Shown here one piece after another: positions 21,066-27,883 of a stretch of DNA of 64,000 bases. The stretch comes from Pseudomonadota bacterium (GTDB lineage Bacteria > Pseudomonadota > Gammaproteobacteria > Enterobacterales > Enterobacteriaceae), in assembly GCA_018261615.1 (NCBI GenBank), contig JAGTSE010000003.1:124001-188000 (forward strand). The letters run 5' to 3'. The notes under the pieces were generated by a model, which saw only the letters and a list, made by a program, of their open reading frames with translations, searched no databases and was not told the DNA's origin. Made by a program: the position numbers and the translations under genes. How positions within the stretch are numbered: the first letter of the stretch is position 1; each line of letters starts with the position of its first letter.

Positions 21066-21746
21066 TTAATTGCAATTAAATATCATGGATAATACATCAG
21101 AGATATCATTACCACGATTATATTCACTCCATAAATGTGGACTTGTGACCCAAGGTGGAAGTACAGGTATTCCTTTATGCCAAAATTGTATTTTGTTTAT
21201 TACGTTTGGGTTATGCTTATTTCTGTAGATCCATCTTAATTCTGATCCTGTAACTGACCTTCCTGTTATATCGCACTCATGATTTTTATTAACGACACAT
21301 TTCATATTTATATTATCAAGTATAAAATGAATGTGCCTGTCAGTATTTTTTTCTGTAATCCAAAAAATACCCGCCTTACATTTCCTGCTCATGGCTTTTG
21401 GCGGATGCTTTCCCCATCCATTTTCCACACGACCGCCAGCATTAAGAATGTTCGCGTATCTGGGATGGGTTTTAATAGCTTTACGAAAAAGGTCCTGATC
21501 CCGTGGTACAGGTTTATATCTCTCAATGTCAGGATGTTTCTGAATAAGATCTTCAAATTTCGTTACAGCATAGTTGTCTATTGTGACAGGTAGATTAAAT
21601 TGACTGAATTTATTACGTTGACTAAACTGATTAGTTTGATCGAATTGATTAAATATCTTATTTGCAAAAACCTGGCGTGCAGACGTTAATCCGTAAATCA
21701 AGTCCCCATTGCTAAATTTGGTTTTAAATGGTTGAAAAAAAGGCAT
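21066..21746 (-). CDS. Unrecognised 226-residue protein in AT-rich island
   Basis: I do not recognise this protein. The start at 21746 is chosen because AAGGAG lies 5 bases upstream; a GTG six bases earlier overlaps that site. There is no signal peptide or membrane segment. Residues about 25-50 form a low-complexity tract rich in Asn, Gln and Phe (FNQFDQTNQFSQRNKFSQFN), close to a period-5/6 repeat. The C-terminal part is basic and aromatic, with recognisable blocks such as HPRYANILNAGGRVENGWGK, GSELRWIYRNKHNP and KIQFWHKGIPVLPPW. Codon use is much richer in A and T than in neighbours, which points to transfer. The well-formed ribosome site and intact frame suggest a real gene. A secreted effector or toxin is possible but unproven. 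Confidence 0.65.
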   Translation of the reverse strand: MPFFQPFKTKFSNGDLIYGLTSARQVFANKIFNQFDQTNQFSQRNKFSQFNLPVTIDNYAVTKFEDLIQKHPDIERYKPVPRDQDLFRKAIKTHPRYANILNAGGRVENGWGKHPPKAMSRKCKAGIFWITEKNTDRHIHFILDNINMKCVVNKNHECDITGRSVTGSELRWIYRNKHNPNVINKIQFWHKGIPVLPPWVTSPHLWSEYNRGNDISDVLSMIFNCN

Positions 21747-21993
21747 AAGCACTCCTTGCAGTAAATAACTAATTCATCTCAACATCAATGTATAAATCAC
21801 CTATATTTAAGCACTATAGTATCCTCACAGAGAATATAGCACACCATCGGTGTGAGTGGACAACTTTATTGCTTTGAGGATATTCAATACTCTGCATCAT
21901 GTATACTCGTCATACTTCAAGTTGCATGTGCGTTGGCTTTTTTATTCGGCTCATCCCTGAGCCTTACCCTTCGGGGCCGCTGCTTACAGCGTT
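21747..21993. other. Upstream region of the AT-rich gene
   Basis: AT-rich non-coding DNA with the presumed promoter of the 226-residue gene, followed from about 21900 by a sequence (CATACTTCAAGTTGCATGTG at 21911-21930) that leads into the hairpin cluster. No further gene is seen. Confidence 0.4.
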
Positions 21994-22127
21994 CAAATCT
22001 GCTCCCGGCAGATTTGTCGCTCACCCCAGTCACTTACTTGAGTAAGCTACTGGGGATTACTGAGAGACATCCTGTCTCTCACCGGAGGCCAACCTTCGGT
22101 TGGGCAAATTCGTTCCCGACGAATTTG
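21994..22127. repeat. Cluster of five consecutive hairpins (dispersed palindromic repeat)
   Basis: Five hairpins follow one another: 9-bp stem 21994-22002/22008-22016 with loop TCCCG; CCCCAGT 22024-22030 with 22049-22055, containing an inner CTTACT/AGTAAG pair; GAGAGACA 22062-22069 with 22073-22080; CCAACC 22089-22094 with 22098-22103; and 9-bp stem 22105-22113/22119-22127, again with loop TCCCG. The second hairpin recurs at 31245-31276. It has no equal repeat-spacer pattern and no coding capacity. It resembles enterobacterial intergenic palindromic repeats that I cannot name with certainty. Confidence 0.75.
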
Positions 22128-22446
22128 TCACTGCGTCGCCGCCTTCCATCTCGAAAAACATGGCAGCAGCGTCAGCCAGTGGAATAGTACATGGCTATCA
22201 TGCTGAAAGCGAAGGATTACATCTTATGTATAAGGCCAACAGTATTAAATCACGGCGGATTATCTCATACTGACATTAGCAGAGAATATCTTATGACACT
22301 CCCCGCTAATTTTAAAACGAACAGTGCTAAGCACCATTCTTAACCACCCCGCCAAATAGTCTACCAGAATATGGTGCTGGTTTATTAGCGCTGGTTTATA
22401 GGGGATCCCTCAGCGCTCCGGCGGTTTTTTTTATGGCCCTACACCA
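22128..22446. other. Right part of the insertion and right arm of the glyS terminator
   Basis: No gene is supported. The duplicate of the putative target (GGGGATCCCTCAGC, 22401-22414) and the right terminator arm with its T8 run (22411-22432) lie at the end, followed directly by the stop of the convergent diguanylate cyclase gene at 22447. Confidence 0.5.
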
Positions 22447-23391
22447 TCAGCTTTTAACCGGTTGCGGCTGTCTGGTGGCAACCGTATTGCGGCCAGCGCG
22501 TTTGGCTACATACAGCAGGTCATCAGCGCTCTGAATAAGCTGGCCGTATTCTGTGTGCTGTTGCTGGTTATGGCTGGCAACACCAATGCTTACGCTGATG
22601 ATGTGGTCGGGTGAGTTGGCATGGGGTAACTCCAGCCGTTGAACACTGATGCGCAACCGTTCGGCGATTTCCGCCGCCTCGGCAGAGCGCGTTTCTGGCA
22701 GCAGGGCGCAGAACTCTTCGCCGCCATAGCGAAACAGCATGTCGGTTGGGCGATCCAGTGCATTACGCATAGCAGTTGCTATCTGTTGTAGGCATTCATC
22801 TCCGCGCTGGTGGCCGTAGCAATCGTTATAGCGTTTGAAGTGATCGACATCGATAAGCAGCAGCGACAGCGATTTGTTGTTGCGCTTGCTGGCGCGCCAT
22901 TCGCGATCAATGCAGAGATCGAAGTAACGCCGGTTGCCTACGCCGGTAAGACCATCCGACAGCGATTGTGATAATAGTTCATGCGCCTGGTCGCGCAGCA
23001 AGGATTCGCGGCGGACTGCGGGCGTAACGTCCACAATCTGGATCAGGCAAAACCGTTCAGCATCACCTAGCGGAACAATAGTCACGGCCTGGCTCAGCCG
23101 GGCTGCAGGCCGTGCCGGTTCGGCATAAAGCGGAAATGGAGAACGATGCAGCGACTGCGACAGCAGGGCAGATAAATTGTGGACAATCGCCTGACGGATA
23201 GCATCGCCCACGCGGTGACACTGCAAGTCAGGAAAGACAGTAAAAAAATCCTCCCCCAGCGTTTCGCAGGCGGCAAGACCGGTATGGGCTTCCAGCCAGG
23301 CGTTCCACAACGTAATGCGGTATTGCGCATCAACGATGATCACGCCGAGGCTGAGCGCAGAGAATGCATCCAGTAACAACTTATCTTTCAT
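22447..23391 (-). CDS. PAS-GGDEF diguanylate cyclase
   Basis: A 314-residue predicted enzyme that makes c-di-GMP from two GTP. Residues 1 to about 125 are a PAS-like sensor (DAFSALSLGVIIVDAQYRIT, DVTPAVRRES at the end). Residues about 140-305 are a GGDEF domain with the metal Asp181 in LLIDVDHFKRYND and an intact active-site loop GGEEF at 223-227. The inhibitory I-site RPTD (214-217) lies five residues before the loop, so product inhibition is likely kept. There are no membrane segments. The ATG at 23391 lies 2 bp after the CheC-type gene stop; an in-frame extension of eight residues upstream is less likely. It is third in the response regulator - CheC - cyclase operon. Confidence 0.88.
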   Translation of the reverse strand: MKDKLLLDAFSALSLGVIIVDAQYRITLWNAWLEAHTGLAACETLGEDFFTVFPDLQCHRVGDAIRQAIVHNLSALLSQSLHRSPFPLYAEPARPAARLSQAVTIVPLGDAERFCLIQIVDVTPAVRRESLLRDQAHELLSQSLSDGLTGVGNRRYFDLCIDREWRASKRNNKSLSLLLIDVDHFKRYNDCYGHQRGDECLQQIATAMRNALDRPTDMLFRYGGEEFCALLPETRSAEAAEIAERLRISVQRLELPHANSPDHIISVSIGVASHNQQQHTEYGQLIQSADDLLYVAKRAGRNTVATRQPQPVKS

Positions 23392-23393
23392 GA

Positions 23394-24032
23394 TTACATT
23401 CCGTCGGGAACACAACCGGACTCAAGGCGGCTGATATAGAGCAGGATTTGCTCACGTAAGTCTTGCAGCGAGGACATATCAAGGATAAACGCGAGATACC
23501 CCTGAATTTGCTGGCGCTCCAGCGCAAAATCGATGCGCAACATCATCACCATCGGATCGTTTTCATCTTTGTCCGGATTGAGGATCTGATTGCTGGTGCC
23601 GACGCGAACCTCGGGCAGCGAGCCCTGTAGCTCTTTCTGGAACATATTCGCTAGCGTACCGACACAGGCATTGAGCACGATATTACCGATTTCGCTCATC
23701 GCTTCGCGTTCCATCTCTCCCAGTTCATGGGCAGGGATCAGATCGCCAACCATCATGCGTACAATTTCAAAACTGGCAGCTTCCGGAAACATCAGAATCG
23801 CTTCTGTGGCATACGCGCCCTTATAATGCTGGCTGATACCAAACAGTGAGGTGTCTGCGCCCAGCTCTTCGGCGGCTTCCGAGCGGGTGGTAAAGCGAAT
23901 GGTCGGTACCGACATGTGTACTTCTTCATTGACGATATTACTCATCGCTGCGGCCGCATGCCCGACGCCAATGTTGAAGATCTCCACCAGGCTGTCGGCT
24001 TCGATATCGCTGATATCTGGCAGCGCGTTCAT
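23394..24032 (-). CDS. CheC/CheX-family phosphatase
   Basis: A 212-residue protein of the CheC/CheX/FliY family, which dephosphorylates CheY-type receivers. The signature D/S-x3-E-x2-N-x22-P is matched exactly by Asp13, Glu17, Asn20 and Pro43. A second copy (Glu, Asn in EIGNIVLNACV, then Pro 23 residues later) is near residues 117-145, with Glu in place of the first Asp/Ser. Two sites are the CheC pattern. It overlaps the upstream receiver gene by 4 bp, so the receiver is its likely substrate. Gamma-proteobacterial chemotaxis normally uses CheZ, so this copy probably serves a separate signalling path. Confidence 0.85.
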   Translation of the reverse strand: MNALPDISDIEADSLVEIFNIGVGHAAAAMSNIVNEEVHMSVPTIRFTTRSEAAEELGADTSLFGISQHYKGAYATEAILMFPEAASFEIVRMMVGDLIPAHELGEMEREAMSEIGNIVLNACVGTLANMFQKELQGSLPEVRVGTSNQILNPDKDENDPMVMMLRIDFALERQQIQGYLAFILDMSSLQDLREQILLYISRLESGCVPDGM

Positions 24033-24400
24033 GGATTTGTCTCCAGACTATTCAGCAATGCATGGAGCTGCGGCTCTTTTAGCGGTTTCGGCAGGAAGCC
24101 AAGGCCAAGTTCTTCGGCGGTGATTTGCACGGAATTCTGCACATTGGCAGTGAGCAGAACAATATGGGTTTGCGGGTGGCTTTTACGAATGCGCGAAGCC
24201 GTCTCCAGCCCGCCAATGCCCGGCATATTAACGTCCAGCAAGATCAGATACGGTGCCATTGTCGCCGCCAGAACGATCGCCTCTTCGCCCGTGCTGGCCT
24301 CGTCAATTTTCCAGTCTTTATGCAGATTTGTGACAAACTGCCGTGAAATCATGCGCGACAGGCGGCTGTCGTCAACAATCAGAATATATCTGGACATCAT
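24029..24400 (-). CDS. Single-domain CheY-like response regulator
   Basis: A 123-residue stand-alone receiver. The acidic pocket (Asp10, Asp11), phospho-acceptor Asp56 in LLDVNMPG, Thr84 in LLTAN and Lys105 in FLPKPL are all present, so phosphorylation should be possible. No output domain is attached. Tandem ATGs at 24400 and 24397 leave the exact start open. It is the first gene of the three-gene operon and overlaps the CheC-type gene by 4 bp. No histidine kinase is encoded nearby, so the phosphodonor is unknown. Confidence 0.88.
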   Translation of the reverse strand: MMSRYILIVDDSRLSRMISRQFVTNLHKDWKIDEASTGEEAIVLAATMAPYLILLDVNMPGIGGLETASRIRKSHPQTHIVLLTANVQNSVQITAEELGLGFLPKPLKEPQLHALLNSLETNP

Positions 24401-24689
24401 TCATTCTCTTTTAGTGGTTTGTTGCCATAACACCAGAACAAGGTTTCTCGATGGAACTGCGTTCCTGATTATTGCTTGCACCTGCCGCTTTTAGTTAAGT
24501 CATCATATTCATCGGCAATTGTGCGCAAAAAATTAGCGCTGAATAACAGCATCGCGTGAAATTTAATTCTGAAGCGCAGAGAGTAAGGCCTACAGTTGTG
24601 GGGGGATTCGGTAGCGGGTACGGATTGTCAGTGAAAGTGAATGAATTTTCGCCATGGCTCCTGCGCGCGGCTAGAGCAGAAATAACAAA

Positions 24690-24708
24690 CCCCCGGCTCA
24701 GCAGGGGT
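24690..24708 (-). terminator. Terminator of yiaG
   Basis: On the minus strand, CCCCTGCTGAGCCGGGG forms a short GC stem followed by TTTGTTATT. It begins 16 bp after the yiaG stop. The rest of 24401-24689 shows no gene; it holds the promoter region of the response-regulator operon and a G-rich patch near 24600. Confidence 0.65.
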
Positions 24709-24723
24709 CTGGTGGCAAAACGT

Positions 24724-25017
24724 TCAATCTATAAGCTGTTTGCTGAGCGTCGGGTTGGCATGAATCAGACGCATCAGTTTCATTTCGGTAACGGTGGGGG
24801 TTATTCGTTGGGATTCCCACTCATGCACCATTGATACTGAGACTCCCATTACACGAGCGAAGTCATCAATTTTAAGCCCGGTTCCGCGTCGCAATTGTTC
24901 AAAGTCACTAAAGGAATTCGGCTTTTTGCTCAGAGTTACCGGCTGCGTTACTTCATTTTTCAAAACAATCTGTTCCAGACTGCTCAGCAGTTCAAACATA
25001 GGATCTTTATATTCCAT
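24724..25017 (-). CDS. yiaG: HTH-type transcription regulator YiaG
   Basis: A 97-residue predicted regulator (E. coli YiaG 96 aa). The C-terminal half is a Cro/C1-type helix-turn-helix of the HigA/NadS kind: LRRGTGLKIDDFARVMGVS followed by VHEWESQRITP. The N terminus MEYKDPMFELLSSLEQIVLK matches E. coli. A GAGGAG ribosome site precedes the ATG. No partner toxin gene is adjacent. It is divergent from yiaF with a 391-bp gap. In E. coli cspA lies upstream of yiaG; no cspA is present in this window. Confidence 0.9.
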   Translation of the reverse strand: MEYKDPMFELLSSLEQIVLKNEVTQPVTLSKKPNSFSDFEQLRRGTGLKIDDFARVMGVSVSMVHEWESQRITPTVTEMKLMRLIHANPTLSKQLID

Positions 25018-25408
25018 TGAGAACTCCTCGTAAAAATCACACAGCGGGATCGTGATACAGCTTATTAAGAATAGTCGTGAAAATTCCTGGTGCGTGGTTT
25101 TGGCTGTAATTAATTGTACGGTAAATGGCTTTTCATGCGCTTCAGATGCATCTTAAGTGAGGTTTCTGCCGCTTAATTCTTTGATTAATATACATCTCCC
25201 GGCGTTCAGTATTTTTATGTAAAACCTTTTGTTTAATCTGGATTAAGAATTGTCTGCACACCTTGCGGGAAATTTTCATGCCAGGTCGAATTAATAGCCT
25301 TAAGAAGGTAAGGAAAGGGTATCTTGCGAGGCGGACCTGGACTATCCTTGTAATCCGTCAGGCACGCGTGTGCCGGTGTGCGCTTTTATGGGTGAAAGGA
25401 GTAAGAAA
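25018..25408. other. yiaG-yiaF intergenic region
   Basis: It holds the divergent promoters of yiaG and yiaF. The central part (about 25080-25250) is AT-rich. No cold-shock gene or hokA-like gene is seen here although E. coli has both nearby. A short open frame from 25278 is basic and overlaps yiaF; I do not support it as a gene. Confidence 0.4.
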
Positions 25409-26122
25409 ATGGCGACAGGAAAGTCCTGCTCTCGCTGGTTTGCGCCTCTTGCGGCGTTATTAATGGTAGTTAGCCTGAGTGGGTGTTTCGATAAAGAAGG
25501 CGATCAGCGCAAGGCGTTTATCGACTTCCTGCAAAATACGGCGATGCGTAGCAGCGAACGTCTGCCCGCTCTGACGGCAGATCAGAAAAAACAGTTTGGC
25601 CCGTTTGTCTCTGATTATGCTGTGATTTATGGCTATTCCCAGCAGGTGAATCAGGCGATGGACTCCGGTCTGCGTCCGGTAGTGGATAGCGTTAACGCCA
25701 TCCGCGTACCGCAGGACTACATGACCCAGCGTGAACCGCTTCGTCAGGCCAATGGCTCGCTCGGCGTACTCAGCCAGCAGTTGCAGAATGCGAAAATGCA
25801 GGCGGATGCTTCTCATGCGGCGTTAAAGCAGGCGGACGATCTCAAGCCGGTGTTTGACCAGGTGTATACCAAAGTGGTCACCAATCCGGCCAACGCGCTG
25901 CAACCGCTGATCCCGGCGGCGCAGGTCTTCACTCAGCAATTGGTGCAGGTTGGCGACTTTATTGCCCAGCAGGATACGCAGGTGAGCTTTGTTGCCAACG
26001 GCATCCAGTTCCCGACGTCTCAGCAGGCCAGCCAGTATAACGCGCTGATTGCTCCGCTGGCGGCGCAGCATCAGGCGTTCAATCAGGCCTGGACCGCGAC
26101 CGTTAGCGCCACGCAGCAGTAA
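25409..26122 (+). CDS. yiaF: YiaF lipoprotein (DUF3053)
   Basis: A 237-residue predicted lipoprotein of unknown function (E. coli YiaF 236 aa). The ATG at 25409 has AAAGGAG 6-7 bases upstream and gives MATGKSCSRWF followed by a hydrophobic stretch and the lipobox LSGC (VSLSGCFDKEGDQ). The mature part is helical and rich in Gln and Ala, with conserved QRKAFIDFLQNT, KKQFGPFVSDYA and SFVANGIQFPTSQQAS blocks. It converges with ghrB; their shared terminator is split by a 144-bp element. Confidence 0.92.
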   Translation: MATGKSCSRWFAPLAALLMVVSLSGCFDKEGDQRKAFIDFLQNTAMRSSERLPALTADQKKQFGPFVSDYAVIYGYSQQVNQAMDSGLRPVVDSVNAIRVPQDYMTQREPLRQANGSLGVLSQQLQNAKMQADASHAALKQADDLKPVFDQVYTKVVTNPANALQPLIPAAQVFTQQLVQVGDFIAQQDTQVSFVANGIQFPTSQQASQYNALIAPLAAQHQAFNQAWTATVSATQQ

Positions 26123-26134
26123 GCGAGCGTAGAC

Positions 26135-26319
26135 AAAAAAGAGGCGATTCATCGCCTAATGCCGGTCACTTAAGGAAATGAGGCCCGAGAATTCGGGCTT
26201 CTGATGAAGTAAAACAGGGCTGAAACCCTGATTCCTTCGTTTTCTTTCTAAGCATAATTATGAATTTATATTCATTAAAATGCTTAACTGACCGGCATTA
26301 GATCCATCGCCTCTTTTTT
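26135..26319. terminator. yiaF/ghrB bidirectional terminator, interrupted by a miniature element
   Basis: AAAAAAGAGGCGAT (26135-26148) and ATCGCCTCTTTTTT (26306-26319) are perfect reverse complements and would form a compact terminator with a two-base loop if the element between them were removed. With the element in place the arms are 157 bases apart, though the element itself folds and could bring them together. Confidence 0.8.
26157..26300. mobile_element. 144-bp IS4-like miniature inverted-repeat element
   Basis: The ends are 18-bp inverted repeats matching at 17 of 18 positions: TAATGCCGGTCACTTAAG (26157-26174) and the complement of 26283-26300. They resemble the ends of IS4 as I remember them (TAATGCCGATCAGTTAAG). 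Flanks are 11-bp direct repeats with one mismatch, GATTCATCGCC (26146-26156) and GATCCATCGCC (26301-26311), the duplication size expected for IS4. Inside are two hairpins, GCCCGA/TCGGGC at 26183-26198 and CAGGG/CCCTG at 26215-26230, and no coding capacity. It is probably a non-autonomous derivative moved by an IS4-type transposase. Confidence 0.82.
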
Positions 26320-26351
26320 TATGTTTTTTATGTTAGTAGCAGGGTAAACCG

Positions 26352-27326
26352 TCAGCCCGCAACCTGCGGATTGACACAGTTTTTCTCCACCTTGCCATTG
26401 AGAGCGTCAATCAGGTTATCCACTGCGCAGGCCGCCATGTTGTAGCGTGTCTCGTGCGTGGCGGAGCCGATGTGCGGCAGCGCCACGACATTGGGCAGCG
26501 ACAGCAGCGACGAATCAACGGGCAGCGGCTCTTTCTCGAAGACGTCCAGCCCGGCCGCATGGATCTCGCCGTTTTGCAGAGCTTCCACCAGTGCATTTTC
26601 ATCCACCACCGGGCCGCGTCCGGCGTTAATGAAGATCGCCGATTTTTTCATCATTGCAAACTGCGTTTTACCGATCAGATGATGCGTCTCTTCAGTCAGC
26701 GGTAGCACCAGACACACAAAGTCGGATTCTTGCAGCAGGGTATTGAGATCGCAATAGCGCGCCTGAAAACGCGCTTCTGCTTCGACGTGATGGCGACGCG
26801 CGTTATAGAGAATCGGCATGCCGAAACCGAAGTGCGCGCGTTGCGCCAGCGCCAGCCCGATACGGCCCATCCCGATGATGCCCATTGTCTTGTGATGCAC
26901 ATCGATGCCGAACCAGTCAGTGCCAATACCTGATGTCCATTCCCCCGCTTTTACCCGCCCGGCGACCTCCACCACGCGGCGGGCGCTGCTCAGCACCAGC
27001 GCCATAATGGTATCGGCGACCGTTTCCGTCAGCACGGTCGGGGTATGCATCAATAAAATCTTACGTGCGTTCAGCGCGTCCACATCAAAATTGTCATAGC
27101 CTACCGAGACCGTTGACGTCGCGCGCAACTGCGGCATTTTCTCCAGCAGCGCGGCATCGACTTTCTCGCTGGAACCCAGCAGCCCTTGCGCAGTGGCGAA
27201 AGCCTCAGCGTGCTGTTGCACCGTTTCCGGTTTCAGGTTGGCAACCTGGGTTACGGTGAAGTGCTCGGCCAGACGTTGTTGCAGATTATCGGGTAAGGCT
27301 TTGTACAGGATGATAGACGGCTTCAT
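26352..27326 (-). CDS. ghrB: Glyoxylate/hydroxypyruvate reductase B (2-ketoaldonate reductase)
   Basis: GhrB reduces glyoxylate, hydroxypyruvate and 2-keto-D-gluconate with NADPH in the cytoplasm. The 324-residue product equals the E. coli length. D-2-hydroxyacid dehydrogenase features are present: Rossmann GMGRIG after KTMGII, catalytic Arg in [11 protein letters not shown], Glu in [10 protein letters not shown], and His in [13 protein letters not shown]. It lies downstream of an MFS transporter remnant on the same strand, which suggests an ancestral transporter-reductase operon for 2-ketoaldonates. It converges with yiaF. Confidence 0.96.
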   Translation of the reverse strand: MKPSIILYKALPDNLQQRLAEHFTVTQVANLKPETVQQHAEAFATAQGLLGSSEKVDAALLEKMPQLRATSTVSVGYDNFDVDALNARKILLMHTPTVLTETVADTIMALVLSSARRVVEVAGRVKAGEWTSGIGTDWFGIDVHHKTMGIIGMGRIGLALAQRAHFGFGMPILYNARRHHVEAEARFQARYCDLNTLLQESDFVCLVLPLTEETHHLIGKTQFAMMKKSAIFINAGRGPVVDENALVEALQNGEIHAAGLDVFEKEPLPVDSSLLSLPNVVALPHIGSATHETRYNMAACAVDNLIDALNGKVEKNCVNPQVAG

Positions 27327-27580
27327 GCGGTTTTCCCTTGTGCTGGTGCGCCTGCCGGAATGTGCTTATTGTTAGCAGCTTAACAATTAAAGTAAGCCAC
27401 ACAGAGGCAAAAAGCGCTACCCCCATGAAAATGTACGAGGCCGACGGGCTGCCGGTTGCGCCGTTCAGGTAACCCACCATCCACGAGCCGCAGAATGAGC
27501 CGAGCGCGCCCATGCTGTTAATCAGCGCGGCGACGTTGCGCGGCAGCATCTCCGGGATGATGGCAAAGAACGGCCCGTCG
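27286..27580 (-). pseudogene. C-terminal remnant of an MFS sugar-acid transporter
   Basis: From about 27580 the minus strand reads GPFFAIIPEMLPRNVAALIN, then SMGALGSFCGSWMVGYLNGA and ASYIFMGVALFASVWLTLIV, which is the last two or three membrane helices of an anion:cation symporter-type MFS protein. The N-terminal three quarters are missing, and the frame runs on past its natural end into ghrB. Related bacteria carry a full MFS gene before a 2-ketogluconate reductase. The remnant is presumably non-functional. Confidence 0.75.
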
Positions 27581-27883
27581 CTACATTCAGTTCTGCGCCT
27601 GCCGCGCGTTTAATAAAGTGTCCGGCATCGGCGAGGTCGCTGGTTTCGGTGGCGACAACATAGCCATCGTTTCGCCATTGCTGCTTCCCTCGCCGTAAAT
27701 GATTGCCCACACCTTAGAGAGAAATCACGGGTAATCAAGCACTAACACACGCATATCGCCCGGAGTAAGCGCGTAATGACGTTTAATTCTTTGCGATTAC
27801 ACTGCTGCTGTGGATGATAGAGCAAACAGAACATCAGAGCGGCATTGTGCCGCCATCACCTGCAAGCTATTCAGGAGCGCGCT
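27581..27883. other. Non-coding stretch between MFS remnant and bisC
   Basis: On the minus strand 27590-27700 can be read as a short protein-like piece (RNDGYVVATETSDLADAG) that I cannot place; it may be another gene remnant. The part from 27720 holds the upstream region of bisC. E. coli has yiaD here, and no yiaD-like lipoprotein is seen. Confidence 0.4.

Noticed and set aside
21994..22127. CRISPR array
   Set aside because: The palindromes differ from one another, there are no spacers of equal length, and no cas genes are present.
25263..25463. Basic 60-codon frame upstream of yiaF
   Set aside because: It overlaps the yiaF start in another frame and lacks a good ribosome site; YiaF with its lipobox explains the region.
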